DNA of 64,000 bases from Gemmatimonadota bacterium (lineage in GTDB: Bacteria > Gemmatimonadota > Gemmatimonadetes > Gemmatimonadales > Gemmatimonadaceae): NCBI GenBank assembly GCA_016704465.1, contig JADJAD010000009.1, forward strand, positions 434,001-498,000, written 5' to 3'. The position numbers and the translations under genes were made by a program. Below, one piece after another: positions 1-8,011 of the stretch. Position 1 is the first letter of the stretch, and each line of letters starts with the position of its first letter. The notes under the pieces were generated by a model. It saw nothing but the letters and a program-made list of their open reading frames with translations, was not told the DNA's origin and did not search any database.

Positions 1-303
1 TGGTTCCATGCTTGGTCCCGCTGTGGGGATGCAGCTGCTCTTGTGGTTTGCCGGAGCGGTGCGCGCGGACTGGCACGCGTCGCTCGTGGCGATGCGGATG
101 CGCGCCGCTAGCCTCGACTAAGCGCGAGGTTCGTCCGGCGCGTCACTGCGTGAGAATCGGCGCCAGCGACCGCTCGAGTGCAGGACGCAGCGGCGGCGCC
201 GTGTTTCTACGGGAACGTGACCGTCAGTGGTGCAGGTCGGACGTGACCTCAGGCTTCACCCTTGGCCTCAGGCCGCCGGGGCTAGACACTCCGGCTCCTC
301 GCC
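1..303. other. Left edge, no supported gene
   Basis: Open frames exist on both strands but none has recognisable family signature, a ribosome binding site or convincing codon use. An 8-base direct repeat, cctcaggc, occurs at about 247 and 265. I see no other structure. Confidence 0.4.
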
Positions 304-720
304 TCACGGCCGTGAGTCCGCGCCCTCGCGAATCTGCCGGTCATATTCGACGGCGTCGTAGTGGCCCAGCGAGCATTGAATCAGATGTGCCGGACTGAGC
401 GTCCACTCCTCATGGCCGCTGATGCGCACCGCCTTCCCCGATCCGCCAGGGCCGGTGTTCGTGCCAGTCAGCGTCCAGTGGTAAAACGCCGAGCGGCCCT
501 CCACCTGCACACTGTCCATCGCGACGACGATGTCCGGGAGAGATGTCATGAAGGCGCTGGCCGACTCCGCGATTGCCGCTCGTCCCACCGCAGGCGCGCC
601 ATCGTTGATGGTCAGCGATCCGTCTTCGGTGTAGTGCGCTGCGACACTCGCGGGATCCTGGCTGCACCACGCCGCGGTGTACGCGGCCGCCATCGTGACC
701 ACGGGATCTTTCTCGGCCAT
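304..720 (-). CDS. SnoaL-like / NTF2-fold protein
   Basis: A 138-residue protein with the size and pattern of the SnoaL-like NTF2 fold: helical N-terminus (MAEKDPVVTMAAAYTAAW), then the beta-rich half with FYHWTLTGTNTGPGGSGK typical of polyketide-cyclase-like or DUF4440-type proteins. The ATG at 720 is chosen because GGAG lies six bases before it; a longer open frame to 933 has no such site and its extra residues look non-coding. Substrate cannot be read from sequence. Two other SnoaL-type genes occur in the window (39989 and 54309), unrelated in position. Fold call is fairly sure, function is not. Confidence 0.75.
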   Translation of the reverse strand: MAEKDPVVTMAAAYTAAWCSQDPASVAAHYTEDGSLTINDGAPAVGRAAIAESASAFMTSLPDIVVAMDSVQVEGRSAFYHWTLTGTNTGPGGSGKAVRISGHEEWTLSPAHLIQCSLGHYDAVEYDRQIREGADSRP

Positions 721-1218
721 CTTTGACTCCGATGCGCAAGCAACCGCGAAGCGAACGACGGGGCCGGCTCGCGTGAATGAGGCGGAGTTCACGGGGAACT
801 CCGACGGGCGAAAGGAGGATTCCAGCAACAACGCTTGCTGGACGGTATGGCGCCCGAGCGAGCCTGGGAACCAGTCAAATAGTAGCGTGTGCGAAGCTCC
901 CGCAAGCCTCACATCCTGCGTGCTCGCCAGCATTCGTTAGGCCGACTGGAGGCATAGCCGGGGTACATGGGTAACGCTCGGCGACCGGTACATGGCCATG
1001 GGCGCCACCTCGCGCATCGTGCTGCCGACGCTCACTCCCGACAGCCGCCTCCTGTTCTGGATGGTGGAAGCTGGCCAGCGGAGCATGATGGACGTGTGGT
1101 TGGACGGAAGGATGATTTGCGAGTTCGACGCGCAGGGCTCAGGGCACGGGAGGCGCGGACGCGGCCTTCGTCGTGATCCGCGCAGCGGCAGCGACGGCGT
1201 GACGCGGACGTAGAGCAG
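721..1218. other. 498-base gap with no supported gene
   Basis: Between the SnoaL-like gene and the monooxygenase. A plus-strand frame through 971-1135 reads as protein-like (for example RIVLPTLTPDSRLLFWMVEA, resembling a PD40-type strand), but it has no clear start, no family hit I recognise, and degenerates into Arg/Gly-rich sequence. It may be a remnant. No promoter or terminator is obvious. Confidence 0.3.
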
Positions 1219-2328
1219 TCACCATGACGCACGCCGCCTGACGCCGTTCACCCCAACCGATGCGCGACCGGCAATCCGTTCGGCGATGTGCGCGGCATCG
1301 CGCCCGACGCCGCCGATCAGTGCCGACATGTACGACGTTTGGAAGCAAAGCCCGACGAAATAGAGGCCCAGCGACTCCCGCACCACGCCGCATTCGTGCC
1401 GTGGGCTGCGGTCGAGACCAAGGACTGGCAGCCGAATCCAACTGAAGTCGGGGCGATAGCCGGTCGCCCACACCACGACATCGGCCGGTATCGGAGCATC
1501 GTCGCAGACGGGGTATCCATCCAGCACTGTGCTCACGCGACCCACGCGAGACGCGCCCACAGCAGCGATGTGCCGAGCGCTGATTCCCACGATGGGTTCA
1601 CCTCGACGAACGCGATGGCGTAGCGCGCGTCCGGCGTGCGTATCGACCGTAAGGCGCGAGAGCAGGGGCCACGTCCAGTCGTGGATATCGCGGCCGAGCA
1701 CGCGGCGCGGGATGTGTCCGCGACTACGGCCGGCCAACCAGACCGGTCGAAACCGTGCCAGCTCGATCGCGATCTGCACCCCGGAGTACCCGGCGCCTAC
1801 CACGAGCGCCGGTCCTGCGGGCAGGAGGTGAGGATTGACGTATTCGACCGAATGCAGCTGGTGAATGCGGGACGAGAGCCGGTTCGCGATGGCCGGAATC
1901 ACGGGAGACTGCTGCATGCCGGTCGCGACAATCACGTTGCTTGCCTCGTAGGTCACGGCTGCTGTCTGCACGGCGTATCTCCCGGCGACCCGGGTGAGCG
2001 ACTTGACCGGCGTGTCGAGGCGCAGGGGCAGGTCGAATCGTGCCGCATACTGCTCCAGGTAGTCTGCCACCTCGTCCTTGGTTGGAAAGCGCGACGGAAC
2101 CGACGGAAACGGCAGGTCGGGAAGGCCGCTGTGCGCAGCCGACGTGAAGAGGCAGAGGGAGTCCCACCGGCGGCGCCATGACTCGCCGATACGGCTGCTC
2201 GCTTCTAGGATGACGAAGTCATCCTCCCGTCGCTGGAGCTCGTAGCCGACCGCAAGTCCGGCCTGGCCTGCTCCAATGTCGATGGTGTGGTAACGTTCCG
2301 TGCGGATCGGTGCGCCGTGCGGTTGCAT
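1219..2328 (-). CDS. Flavin-containing monooxygenase (CzcO/FMO-like)
   Basis: A 369-residue FAD/NAD(P)H two-dinucleotide-binding protein. GAGQAG at residues 19-24 is the FAD loop, the GESWRRRWDSLCLFT segment is typical of this flavoprotein group, GAGYSG near 180 is the NADPH loop, and two ATG motifs (IVATGMQQSP and VVWATGYRPD) follow as expected. The family oxygenates soft nucleophiles or ketones; the substrate here is unknown. The start at 2328 (MQPHG) is preferred over 2370 because it leaves room for the divergent regulator's promoter, but is not certain. It is divergent from an AraC-type regulator, which is a plausible controller. Confidence 0.82.
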   Translation of the reverse strand: MQPHGAPIRTERYHTIDIGAGQAGLAVGYELQRREDDFVILEASSRIGESWRRRWDSLCLFTSAAHSGLPDLPFPSVPSRFPTKDEVADYLEQYAARFDLPLRLDTPVKSLTRVAGRYAVQTAAVTYEASNVIVATGMQQSPVIPAIANRLSSRIHQLHSVEYVNPHLLPAGPALVVGAGYSGVQIAIELARFRPVWLAGRSRGHIPRRVLGRDIHDWTWPLLSRLTVDTHAGRALRHRVRRGEPIVGISARHIAAVGASRVGRVSTVLDGYPVCDDAPIPADVVVWATGYRPDFSWIRLPVLGLDRSPRHECGVVRESLGLYFVGLCFQTSYMSALIGGVGRDAAHIAERIAGRASVGVNGVRRRASW

Positions 2329-2379
2329 GCGATGCTCTACGCGAGAGGACGCCAGAGTATCGCACTGCACCGCGACGTT

Positions 2380-2402
2380 CCGATTGAACGATCGGGCTGA
2401 AC
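2380..2402 (+). promoter_or_regulatory. Candidate operator, copy 1 of a shared motif
   Basis: The string CCGATTGAACGA is followed two bases later by GGGCT and then GAAC. The same 12-mer followed by GGGCT recurs at 6123-6144. Both copies lie on the plus strand in divergent intergenic regions, upstream of plus-strand genes. The copy here also has TGAACG repeated at 2385 and 2398. A role as activator or sigma-factor site is inference. Confidence 0.4.
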
Positions 2403-2440
2403 GTGGCAGCGCTCATTCGGGCGAGGTAAATTTTCCGTTC

Positions 2441-3265
2441 ATGACTGCACGCGCCGGCATCGGACAGTTCATCGCATGGAACGGCGGCTGCCTGTTCATC
2501 GGACACCACGACCGCGCCATCGGAGAGCACGCGCACCAGGCGATCCAGCTCGTGATGGCGTGCGAGGGAACGCACCGTGTCCGCGCCGACGAGTCGCAAC
2601 CGTGGCACTCATACTCGATCGCTGCGATCCCCACCCGCCAGCCACACGGCATCGACGTCACCGATGCCGACTACGGCGCGGTCATCCTGATCGAACCCGA
2701 AACGCGGGAAGGGCGCGCCATCGCGCAGCGGTTCCTGGCACATGGTATTGCCGAAGTGGGCGACGACGAAACGGGTGCGATCGTCCGGGCGATGTTCGAC
2801 CGCTGGTTGGAGGGGCGCCGAGACGACACGGCGTCGGAGGCCCGGCGCCTCGTGAGCCACGTCGCCGCTGGCGTCGAGCCGACGACCGTGACCGACCCGC
2901 GGATTCTCAGCGCCATCGCATACATCAACGAGCGGCTCAGTTACCCGATCACACTCCACGAGGTCGCCTCACATGCGTGCCTCTCGCCGAGCCGGTTCCG
3001 TCACCTGTTCGCCGAGCAGGTCGGGATGGGACTGCGTCCCTACATGCTCTGGCGGCGATTCATGCTGACCTGGGACCTGCTCATGCGTGGCAAGTCGCTG
3101 TCCGACGCGGCCCACGCGGCCGGATTTGCAGACTCGGCACACTTGAGCCGGACGTCGAAGCGAGCCTTCGGCTTCGCACCGTCGGGGATTCAGGTCTCCT
3201 CCGCGCGTCCCGATCCAGGGAAGCTCCTGGCGCGAGCGATCGCGGATCGCGCGCCCCTGCGCTAG
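2441..3265 (+). CDS. AraC-family transcriptional regulator
   Basis: A 274-residue regulator. The N-terminal 150 residues are a cupin-like sensor region with a His-rich stretch (GHHDRAIGEHAHQ). The C-terminal hundred residues carry the AraC double helix-turn-helix: LHEVASHACLSPSRFRHLF followed by a second helix pair ending in GFADSAHLSRTSKRAFG, where the usual F is replaced by L and S-K replaces the normal F-x-R/K pattern only slightly. ATG at 2441 is chosen because the upstream in-frame residues look non-coding. It faces the monooxygenase (divergent) and converges on the cyclase-family gene 18 bases downstream. Target genes are not known. Confidence 0.85.
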   Translation: MTARAGIGQFIAWNGGCLFIGHHDRAIGEHAHQAIQLVMACEGTHRVRADESQPWHSYSIAAIPTRQPHGIDVTDADYGAVILIEPETREGRAIAQRFLAHGIAEVGDDETGAIVRAMFDRWLEGRRDDTASEARRLVSHVAAGVEPTTVTDPRILSAIAYINERLSYPITLHEVASHACLSPSRFRHLFAEQVGMGLRPYMLWRRFMLTWDLLMRGKSLSDAAHAAGFADSAHLSRTSKRAFGFAPSGIQVSSARPDPGKLLARAIADRAPLR

Positions 3266-3272
3266 ACGCAGG
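3256..3272. terminator. Hairpin between convergent genes
   Basis: CCTGCG (3256-3261) pairs perfectly with CGCAGG (3267-3272) around a five-base loop that contains the stop codon of the AraC gene. It sits just before the end of the convergent cyclase gene. There is no T run, so intrinsic termination is only possible, not shown. Confidence 0.35.
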
Positions 3273-3283
3273 AGTAGCGCCGA

Positions 3284-3943
3284 TCACTGCTTGACCGAGA
3301 CGAAGGCGCGGACGGGGAAGGTCCCACACCCCTTCACCTTCACCGGAACGGCGGTGAATCGCGCTCCACTATCCGGTGCCGCGCCGAGTCCGCACAGGTG
3401 CTCGACGATCGGAATCTCCGAGCCGAGCAGGATCGTGTGCACCGGGCGCTGACCCGTGGCGATGCTGTCGATGTTCATCGAGTCGATTCCCACGAGTGCA
3501 GCACCCGCCGATGCCAGCCAGTCGGCAGCCCGCTCGGTGAGGTGAGGATGGCCCTCGAAGTACGCATCGGTGCGCCAGTACTGGTCCCACCCCGTGTGGA
3601 AGAGCACCGCACGTCCGCCGACCTGGCTGGCCCGAAGCGGAACGTCGTCGATCGCGGCGCCGGCGCGAGGATCGATGCGCACCACCAGGCACTCAAGGTC
3701 AGCGACCGACTCGAGTGGGAGTTCGGAGAGGTCCTTTCCATCGGCATACCGATGGAACGGACTGTCGATGTACGTGCCGGTGTTGGCAATCATCTCGATC
3801 TTGCCGATCTGGAACTCGGCCCCGTCGTAGATCGCACGGGACTGCTCGCGACTTCGCCAGTCACAGATGATGGGCGTCGGGAATCCCCGATAGGTGACCA
3901 TCCCGTGCTCGATGGTGTGGCTGACGTCGATCAATCGTGTCAT
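3284..3943 (-). CDS. Cyclase-family (kynurenine formamidase-like) hydrolase
   Basis: A 219-residue member of the PF04199 cyclase/KynB-like family. Residues 54-64 read NTGTYIDSPFH, aligning with the family metal site HxGTHxDxPxH; the first two histidines are N and Y here. That substitution defines a subgroup I have seen in this family, so metal binding or substrate probably differs from KynB. The HRYADGKDLSELP segment follows as usual. ATG at 3943 is chosen over 3976 from homology (MTRLIDVSHTIE). It is the last gene of a minus-strand run after the multicopper oxidase (66-base gap). Reaction unknown; amide or ester hydrolysis is the family activity. Confidence 0.8.
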   Translation of the reverse strand: MTRLIDVSHTIEHGMVTYRGFPTPIICDWRSREQSRAIYDGAEFQIGKIEMIANTGTYIDSPFHRYADGKDLSELPLESVADLECLVVRIDPRAGAAIDDVPLRASQVGGRAVLFHTGWDQYWRTDAYFEGHPHLTERAADWLASAGAALVGIDSMNIDSIATGQRPVHTILLGSEIPIVEHLCGLGAAPDSGARFTAVPVKVKGCGTFPVRAFVSVKQ

Positions 3944-4009
3944 CGTGATGTTCCGCAGTGTTGGCCTGGTGGGCAAGTCGCCTGCAGTGAGGGACGACTC
4001 GCATCGGTC

Positions 4010-5380
4010 TTACCGAATGACCTCGAAGTGGCCCATCATCCCGGCCGCGTGATGCTCGAGGATGTGGCAGTGGTACATCCATCCACCGGGCCTATCGTCC
4101 GGCAGCCACGCGATGCGAACCTTGCCGAAGGCCGGCACGTTCACGGTGTCTTCCCAGGAGCGATAGTCTGGCGACTTGCCGTTCACTTCCAACACCTGGA
4201 AGAAGAAGCCGTGCAGGTGGAACGGATGATGAACCGGCGAGCGATTGACCACGTCCCAGACCTGCAGCTCGCCGACCCGCACCGGTTCGGCATGGTGATG
4301 TTGCTGGTGATTGATGTCGAACTCGACGCCGTGCTTCATCCCGAGGCTGAAGCCGAGCCGCACGTCACGATTAGCGGCGACGGGACCTGTGACCAGCGGC
4401 TCGATCTCACGCAGTCGGGCGGGAATCCGGGTCATGGAGGGCGCGGCGGCCCCCACCCGCACCGTGGCGAAGAGCTCGGGCCTCTTGTGCGACTTGAATG
4501 AGCCGCGATTGAAGGGCAGGGTCTCGATTCTGAGCACGGCACCTGCTTCGAACGGGCCAACGGCAATCTCGATGCGATTTGCGGTGGCGAGCAGCACTTC
4601 GGTCGCGGTGACCGGCGACGGGATCAATCCGCCGCCGGAGCCGATGATCCTGAACGGCCGGCCGCCCACTGAGAGCCGCACGTATCGTGCGCTGGCGGCG
4701 TTCACGAAGCGCCAGCGCTCGACCTGACCCGCCGCCATTCGCACCTCGGGCTCCTGTCTGCCGTTTACCAGGCGGACACTCCCCTCGCGGCCGTCGTGGG
4801 ACTCGATCCACCCGCCGGGGGGCTTGATCTCGCCGTTCTTCGCAAGTTCGACGTCGTCCAGGACGAAGGTGCGATCGGCGTCGAACACCGGTTCATCGGG
4901 CGCGCGCACGATCAGGGCGCCGTAGAGACCACGCTCCATCTGCACCGTTTCGTTGTAGTGCGAGTGGTACCAGAAGGTGCCCGCGTCCTGCACACGAAAC
5001 CGATAGGTGAAACTCTCGCCCGGAGCGACCGGGCGTTGCACCCGCTCCGTTCCGTCCATCGCTGCCGGAATCCGGAGCCCGTGCCAGTGCACGACCGTCG
5101 GCTCGGGAAGGTGGTTGGTGACGCGGATCTCGAGCACGTCACCCACCTGCGCCTCGATGGTCGGGCCGGGTACCTGGCCACCGAACGCCCAGGCTCGCGT
5201 CCGCTGCCCCGGCACGAACTCCCAGTCGATCTCACGGGCCTCGAGGTCGACTCGCACGACGACTCTTCCCTCGTCGGGCTGCGCGGACTCCAACGCTTGG
5301 GTGTAGTCGACAACATCCGCCGAGGTCGCGCTCGACGCGCCGGTTGCCGCCGCGTCCATTCCCTGCCGATGGACCTTCAT
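4010..5380 (-). CDS. Multicopper oxidase
   Basis: A 456-residue three-cupredoxin oxidase with all four copper-binding motifs visible: HWHG, then WYHSHYNE, HHPFHLHG, and C-terminal HCHILEHHAAGM. The last motif ends in Met, the axial type-1 ligand of CotA/CueO-like enzymes. The family oxidises phenols, metals or lignin-like compounds with reduction of oxygen to water. The start at 5380 has an excellent site (GGAGG, five bases away); the open frame extends to 5629 but only as overlap with the next gene. Oddly, this start gives no Sec or Tat signal, whereas most relatives are exported. A His-rich insert (NHQQHHHAEP) precedes the third motif. Confidence 0.9.
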   Translation of the reverse strand: MKVHRQGMDAAATGASSATSADVVDYTQALESAQPDEGRVVVRVDLEAREIDWEFVPGQRTRAWAFGGQVPGPTIEAQVGDVLEIRVTNHLPEPTVVHWHGLRIPAAMDGTERVQRPVAPGESFTYRFRVQDAGTFWYHSHYNETVQMERGLYGALIVRAPDEPVFDADRTFVLDDVELAKNGEIKPPGGWIESHDGREGSVRLVNGRQEPEVRMAAGQVERWRFVNAASARYVRLSVGGRPFRIIGSGGGLIPSPVTATEVLLATANRIEIAVGPFEAGAVLRIETLPFNRGSFKSHKRPELFATVRVGAAAPSMTRIPARLREIEPLVTGPVAANRDVRLGFSLGMKHGVEFDINHQQHHHAEPVRVGELQVWDVVNRSPVHHPFHLHGFFFQVLEVNGKSPDYRSWEDTVNVPAFGKVRIAWLPDDRPGGWMYHCHILEHHAAGMMGHFEVIR

Positions 5381-5417
5381 TGAATCCTCCGATGAGCCGA
5401 GGGTGGATGTGCAGGCG

Positions 5418-6023
5418 CTACAGGCCGACAGCGAACCGCAAGCCGACGAAGGTGGAGCTGAAGTCCGAGATCCCACCGCGCTCCTTCTCCCCGAGGATGT
5501 TGACCCGTTTCGCGAACAGGCCGACTTCACTCCGGCGGAAGCGGTAGCCGATGTCCACGGTTGGTGCGACAAAGAAGCCGTTGCCCTTGAAGTACGATCC
5601 TGCCGTCGCTCCTTCGGACGGGGCTGCACCCTGACGGGCCATTGCGTTGACGATCAGGCCGCCCGCGTGCACGCCGCCTGACACGAACCACGAATCCCCG
5701 TAGGACAGCTCCACGACCGGACCGGCGGCCTGGTAGTTCATCGTCGTGGCCGCCTCCTGGTCGGAGTTGGACACGAGCGTCTCGACGCCGATCCGCACGT
5801 GCGGCCGCACCTTGACGAGAAAGAAGAATCCGGACATGTGGGGGCCGGTGAGTCCATCGGCTGCGAGATCGTCAAAGGCGGGGTCCACGCCCGACACTTC
5901 CATCGTGCCCGTGATCAGGGCGGAACGGATCCCGACGACGTACTTGCGGTCGCGGTCCTGGGCCGTTGCCTGGGACGCTGCACCTGCCATCAGGAGACCG
6001 ATCAGAAGAAGAGTCCTTGCCAC
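5418..6023 (-). CDS. Outer-membrane beta-barrel-like protein
   Basis: A 201-residue protein with a clear Sec signal (MARTLLLIGLLMAGAASQATAQ, cut after AQ) and alternating strands rich in Gly and aromatic residues, ending in a barrel-type strand (FVGLRFAVGL). This is the pattern of small outer-membrane barrels of the OmpW/porin-like kind. It begins a minus-strand run, 37 bases ahead of the multicopper oxidase, so the two are probably co-transcribed. Specific function is not recognisable. Confidence 0.65.
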   Translation of the reverse strand: MARTLLLIGLLMAGAASQATAQDRDRKYVVGIRSALITGTMEVSGVDPAFDDLAADGLTGPHMSGFFFLVKVRPHVRIGVETLVSNSDQEAATTMNYQAAGPVVELSYGDSWFVSGGVHAGGLIVNAMARQGAAPSEGATAGSYFKGNGFFVAPTVDIGYRFRRSEVGLFAKRVNILGEKERGGISDFSSTFVGLRFAVGL

Positions 6024-6122
6024 GTCTCACCTCTCGTTGGGATGTGTGCCACCTGGCTCCACATGGCGTCGCGCCACTCGGCTGTGCGGTGACGGGAGGA
6101 GTATCGCGCCGCTGGGGACCTG

Positions 6123-6144
6123 CCGATTGAACGAGGGGGCTAAC
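6123..6144 (+). promoter_or_regulatory. Candidate operator, copy 2 of a shared motif
   Basis: CCGATTGAACGA, two bases, GGGCT, then AAC: the same arrangement as at 2380-2402. It lies between the divergent barrel gene (start 6023) and the membrane-protein gene (start 6179), 35 bases before the latter. TTGAAC inside it could be a -35 element, but no convincing -10 follows. Confidence 0.4.
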
Positions 6145-6178
6145 TTCGGCGGCCCGTTCGCCGTACTATTGCGCGATC

Positions 6179-6589
6179 ATGGCCATCCTCATCGGCATCG
6201 GGGCCGCGCTGGCGGTCGGGGTGTTCGGTACGATCACCGGACTCGATCGGGAGCGCGCGTTCTACCCGACGATCCTCGTGGTCATCGCGTCCTACTACAT
6301 CCTCTTTGCCGTGATGGCCGGGTCGCTTACGGCGCTTGGCCCCGAGCTCGTCATTTTCGCGCTCTTCACCGCGGTCGCCGCGTGGGGATTCCGGCGCGAC
6401 CTCCGGCTCGTGATCGTCGGCCTCGTCGCCCACGCGGTGATGGATTTCTTCCACGGCGGGATCGTCTCGAATCCCGGGGTCCCGTCCTGGTGGCCGGCTT
6501 GGTGCGCCGCCTACGACGCGACGGCGCCAGTGTACCTGGCGGTCCTGGTCTGGCGGGGGCGGGTCGCGCTGCGTTCAGTCGGCGCCTGA
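6179..6589 (+). CDS. Small integral membrane protein
   Basis: A 136-residue protein with about four hydrophobic segments (near residues 3-20, 28-47, 52-70 and 70-86) and a short hydrophobic C-terminal stretch. A conserved-looking HAVMDFFHGG motif lies after the fourth segment, with two His and one Asp that could form a site at the membrane face. I recall similar uncharacterised membrane proteins (DUF6010-like) but cannot confirm the family. It is divergent from the barrel/multicopper-oxidase run and follows the shared motif at 6123. Confidence 0.6.
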   Translation: MAILIGIGAALAVGVFGTITGLDRERAFYPTILVVIASYYILFAVMAGSLTALGPELVIFALFTAVAAWGFRRDLRLVIVGLVAHAVMDFFHGGIVSNPGVPSWWPAWCAAYDATAPVYLAVLVWRGRVALRSVGA

Positions 6590-6877
6590 GGCGAACGCGC
6601 GCAGCGGCACGGCGGCGTATCCCGTCACGGGCACATCCGCAGCGCCCGAGGTCTCGCGAAAAGGTCAGCCGCTGCGTTCAAGCGACTCCCGTCGAGGCAT
6701 CCCATTCTTCCTGCATCAGGACCGTGCAAGACCCTCCAGTCATCGGGTCTCGGCGACTCCGATGACAGTGCGTTCGAGCCAGATCCTCGGTTCGGCGTCT
6801 TCACCCGCGCCCTGCGCGGCCGGCCGCTGTGCATGCGACGATCAGCGGGCGGAGCGAGCCTAACTCACGGAGACCAC

Positions 6878-7719
6878 ATGAAGGCAGCAGTCTATGAGCG
6901 CTACGGTCCCCCCGAGGTCGTGTCGATCCGCGACGTGCCGACACCGACCCCGACGGATGGCGAGGTCCTGATCCGGATCCGCGCCACGACGGTCTCGACT
7001 GGCGACTGGCGGGCGCGCAGTCTCGAGATGCCGCCCGGCTTTGGCCCGTTTGCACGGCTCGCGTTCGGCATCTCGCGCCCGCGTCAGCCGATTCTCGGGA
7101 CGGAACTCTCGGGGATCATCGAGGCCGGCGGCCAAGGAGTCAGCACGTTCAGCGTCGGCGACGAGGTCTTCGCCTTTGCCGACACGAGGATGGGGTGTCA
7201 CGCTGAGTTCCGGTGCATTCCCGCGAACGGCCTCGTGGTGCGAAAGCCGACGAACCTTTCATTCGAGCAGGCCGCCGCGCTCTCGTCACAGCGGTCTGCA
7301 GTCGTGCGAACGTCGAACTCGTTCGCGGGATCGGGGCGCACCATGTGATCGACTACGGCAGCGCCGACTTCACGGCGAACGGGGAGACGTATGACGTGAT
7401 CGTGGATACCGTCGGCAATGCGGGATACTCGCGGGTCCGTCGGTCACTCGCGAAGCGCGGGCGGCTGCTCGTCGTGCTGGGTGGGTTCGTTGACCTGGTG
7501 CTCTCGCCGCTGGCGGGGAGGACCGGCGGGCATCGCGTGATCGCCGGTCCGGCGATCGCGCGCGTGGAGGATGTGCACCGACTCGCCGAAATCGCGGCAG
7601 CGCGGGCGTTCACGCCGGTCATCGACCAGACGTATCCGCTGGAGCGGATCGTGGACGCGCACCACCGCGTGGCGACTGGACGCAAGCGCGGGAGCGTTGT
7701 CGTGACCGTCGGGGCGTAG
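6878..7719 (+). pseudogene. Zinc-type alcohol dehydrogenase / quinone oxidoreductase, deleted and frameshifted
   Basis: The first half (6878 to about 7285; start ATG with GGAG upstream) is a normal MDR-family N-terminus: MKAAVYERYGPPEVV, the GroES-like domain, and PTNLSFEQAAALS. The second half resumes in another frame with TAVCSRANVELVRGIGAHHV and runs to 7719. In intact relatives about 40-45 residues separate these two pieces and hold the Rossmann AASGAVG loop. Here AALS joins directly to TAVCS, so the NAD(P)-binding loop is absent as well as the frame. This cannot be a working oxidoreductase as read. Either a genuine deletion or an assembly collapse. Confidence 0.8.
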
Positions 7720-7950
7720 CCGGTACCGAGGCCCGGCTCGGTGCAGCGCGACGGTGGACGGGCAATCGACGCTGTTCTGCCAGGTCGTCAAGGGGTCGAG
7801 ATATTGCCACTGCCGGGGGAGCGGCCCGGACCAAGGTGCTCTGCCCGAGGACGATATCGCGGTGGTCTGGCGCGGTTACTGCCTCGAATCGCAGCCGCCA
7901 ATTCCGCAGCAATCGCTCGTCGCCCTGCGCTTGAGCTCGTAATCGGCCTG
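7720..7950. other. Gap with no supported gene
   Basis: Short open frames only, none with family signature or start site. It leads into the AT-rich regulatory island at 7951-8004. Confidence 0.4.
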
Positions 7951-7966
7951 ATTGATGCGCATCAAT
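7951..7966. promoter_or_regulatory. Perfect 16-base palindrome (candidate operator O1)
   Basis: ATTGATGCGCATCAAT is fully self-complementary. It lies 24 bases... in front of the -10 box by about 32 bases, upstream of the promoter for the GntR/LacI-type regulator. Length and ATT...AAT ends resemble the 16-base palindromic operators of the AraR hybrid regulators, so it is a likely site for this regulator. Binding is inferred. Confidence 0.55.
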
Positions 7967-7992
7967 TGTACATATTGACAATATCAATATGT
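7965..7992. promoter_or_regulatory. Overlapping inverted repeats over the -35 box (candidate operator O2)
   Basis: ACATATTG (7970-7977) and CAATATGT (7985-7992) are perfect inverted repeats seven bases apart. Overlapping them, ATTGT (7965-7969) and ACAAT (7978-7982) form another, of the TTGT-N8-ACAA type common for GntR proteins. Both cover the -35 hexamer, which suits autorepression. Confidence 0.5.
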
Positions 7993-8004
7993 AGGTCGTA
8001 TAGT
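7975..8004 (+). promoter_or_regulatory. Sigma-70-type promoter of the regulator gene
   Basis: TTGACA at 7975-7980 and TATAGT at 7999-8004, spaced 18 bases. The island is strikingly AT-rich in otherwise GC-rich DNA. A start about seven bases after the -10 would fall at 8010-8012, on the ATG itself, so the message would be leaderless or nearly so. Confidence 0.6.
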
Positions 8005-8011
8005 GGCGGCC

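Noticed and set aside
3398..4501. Plus-strand open frame of 367 codons
   Set aside because: Antisense of the cyclase and multicopper oxidase genes, both of which have clear family motifs.
5381..5629. Longer N-terminus for the multicopper oxidase
   Set aside because: It overlaps the barrel gene, is Ser/Arg-rich and unlike any signal peptide, and ATG 5380 has a strong ribosome site.
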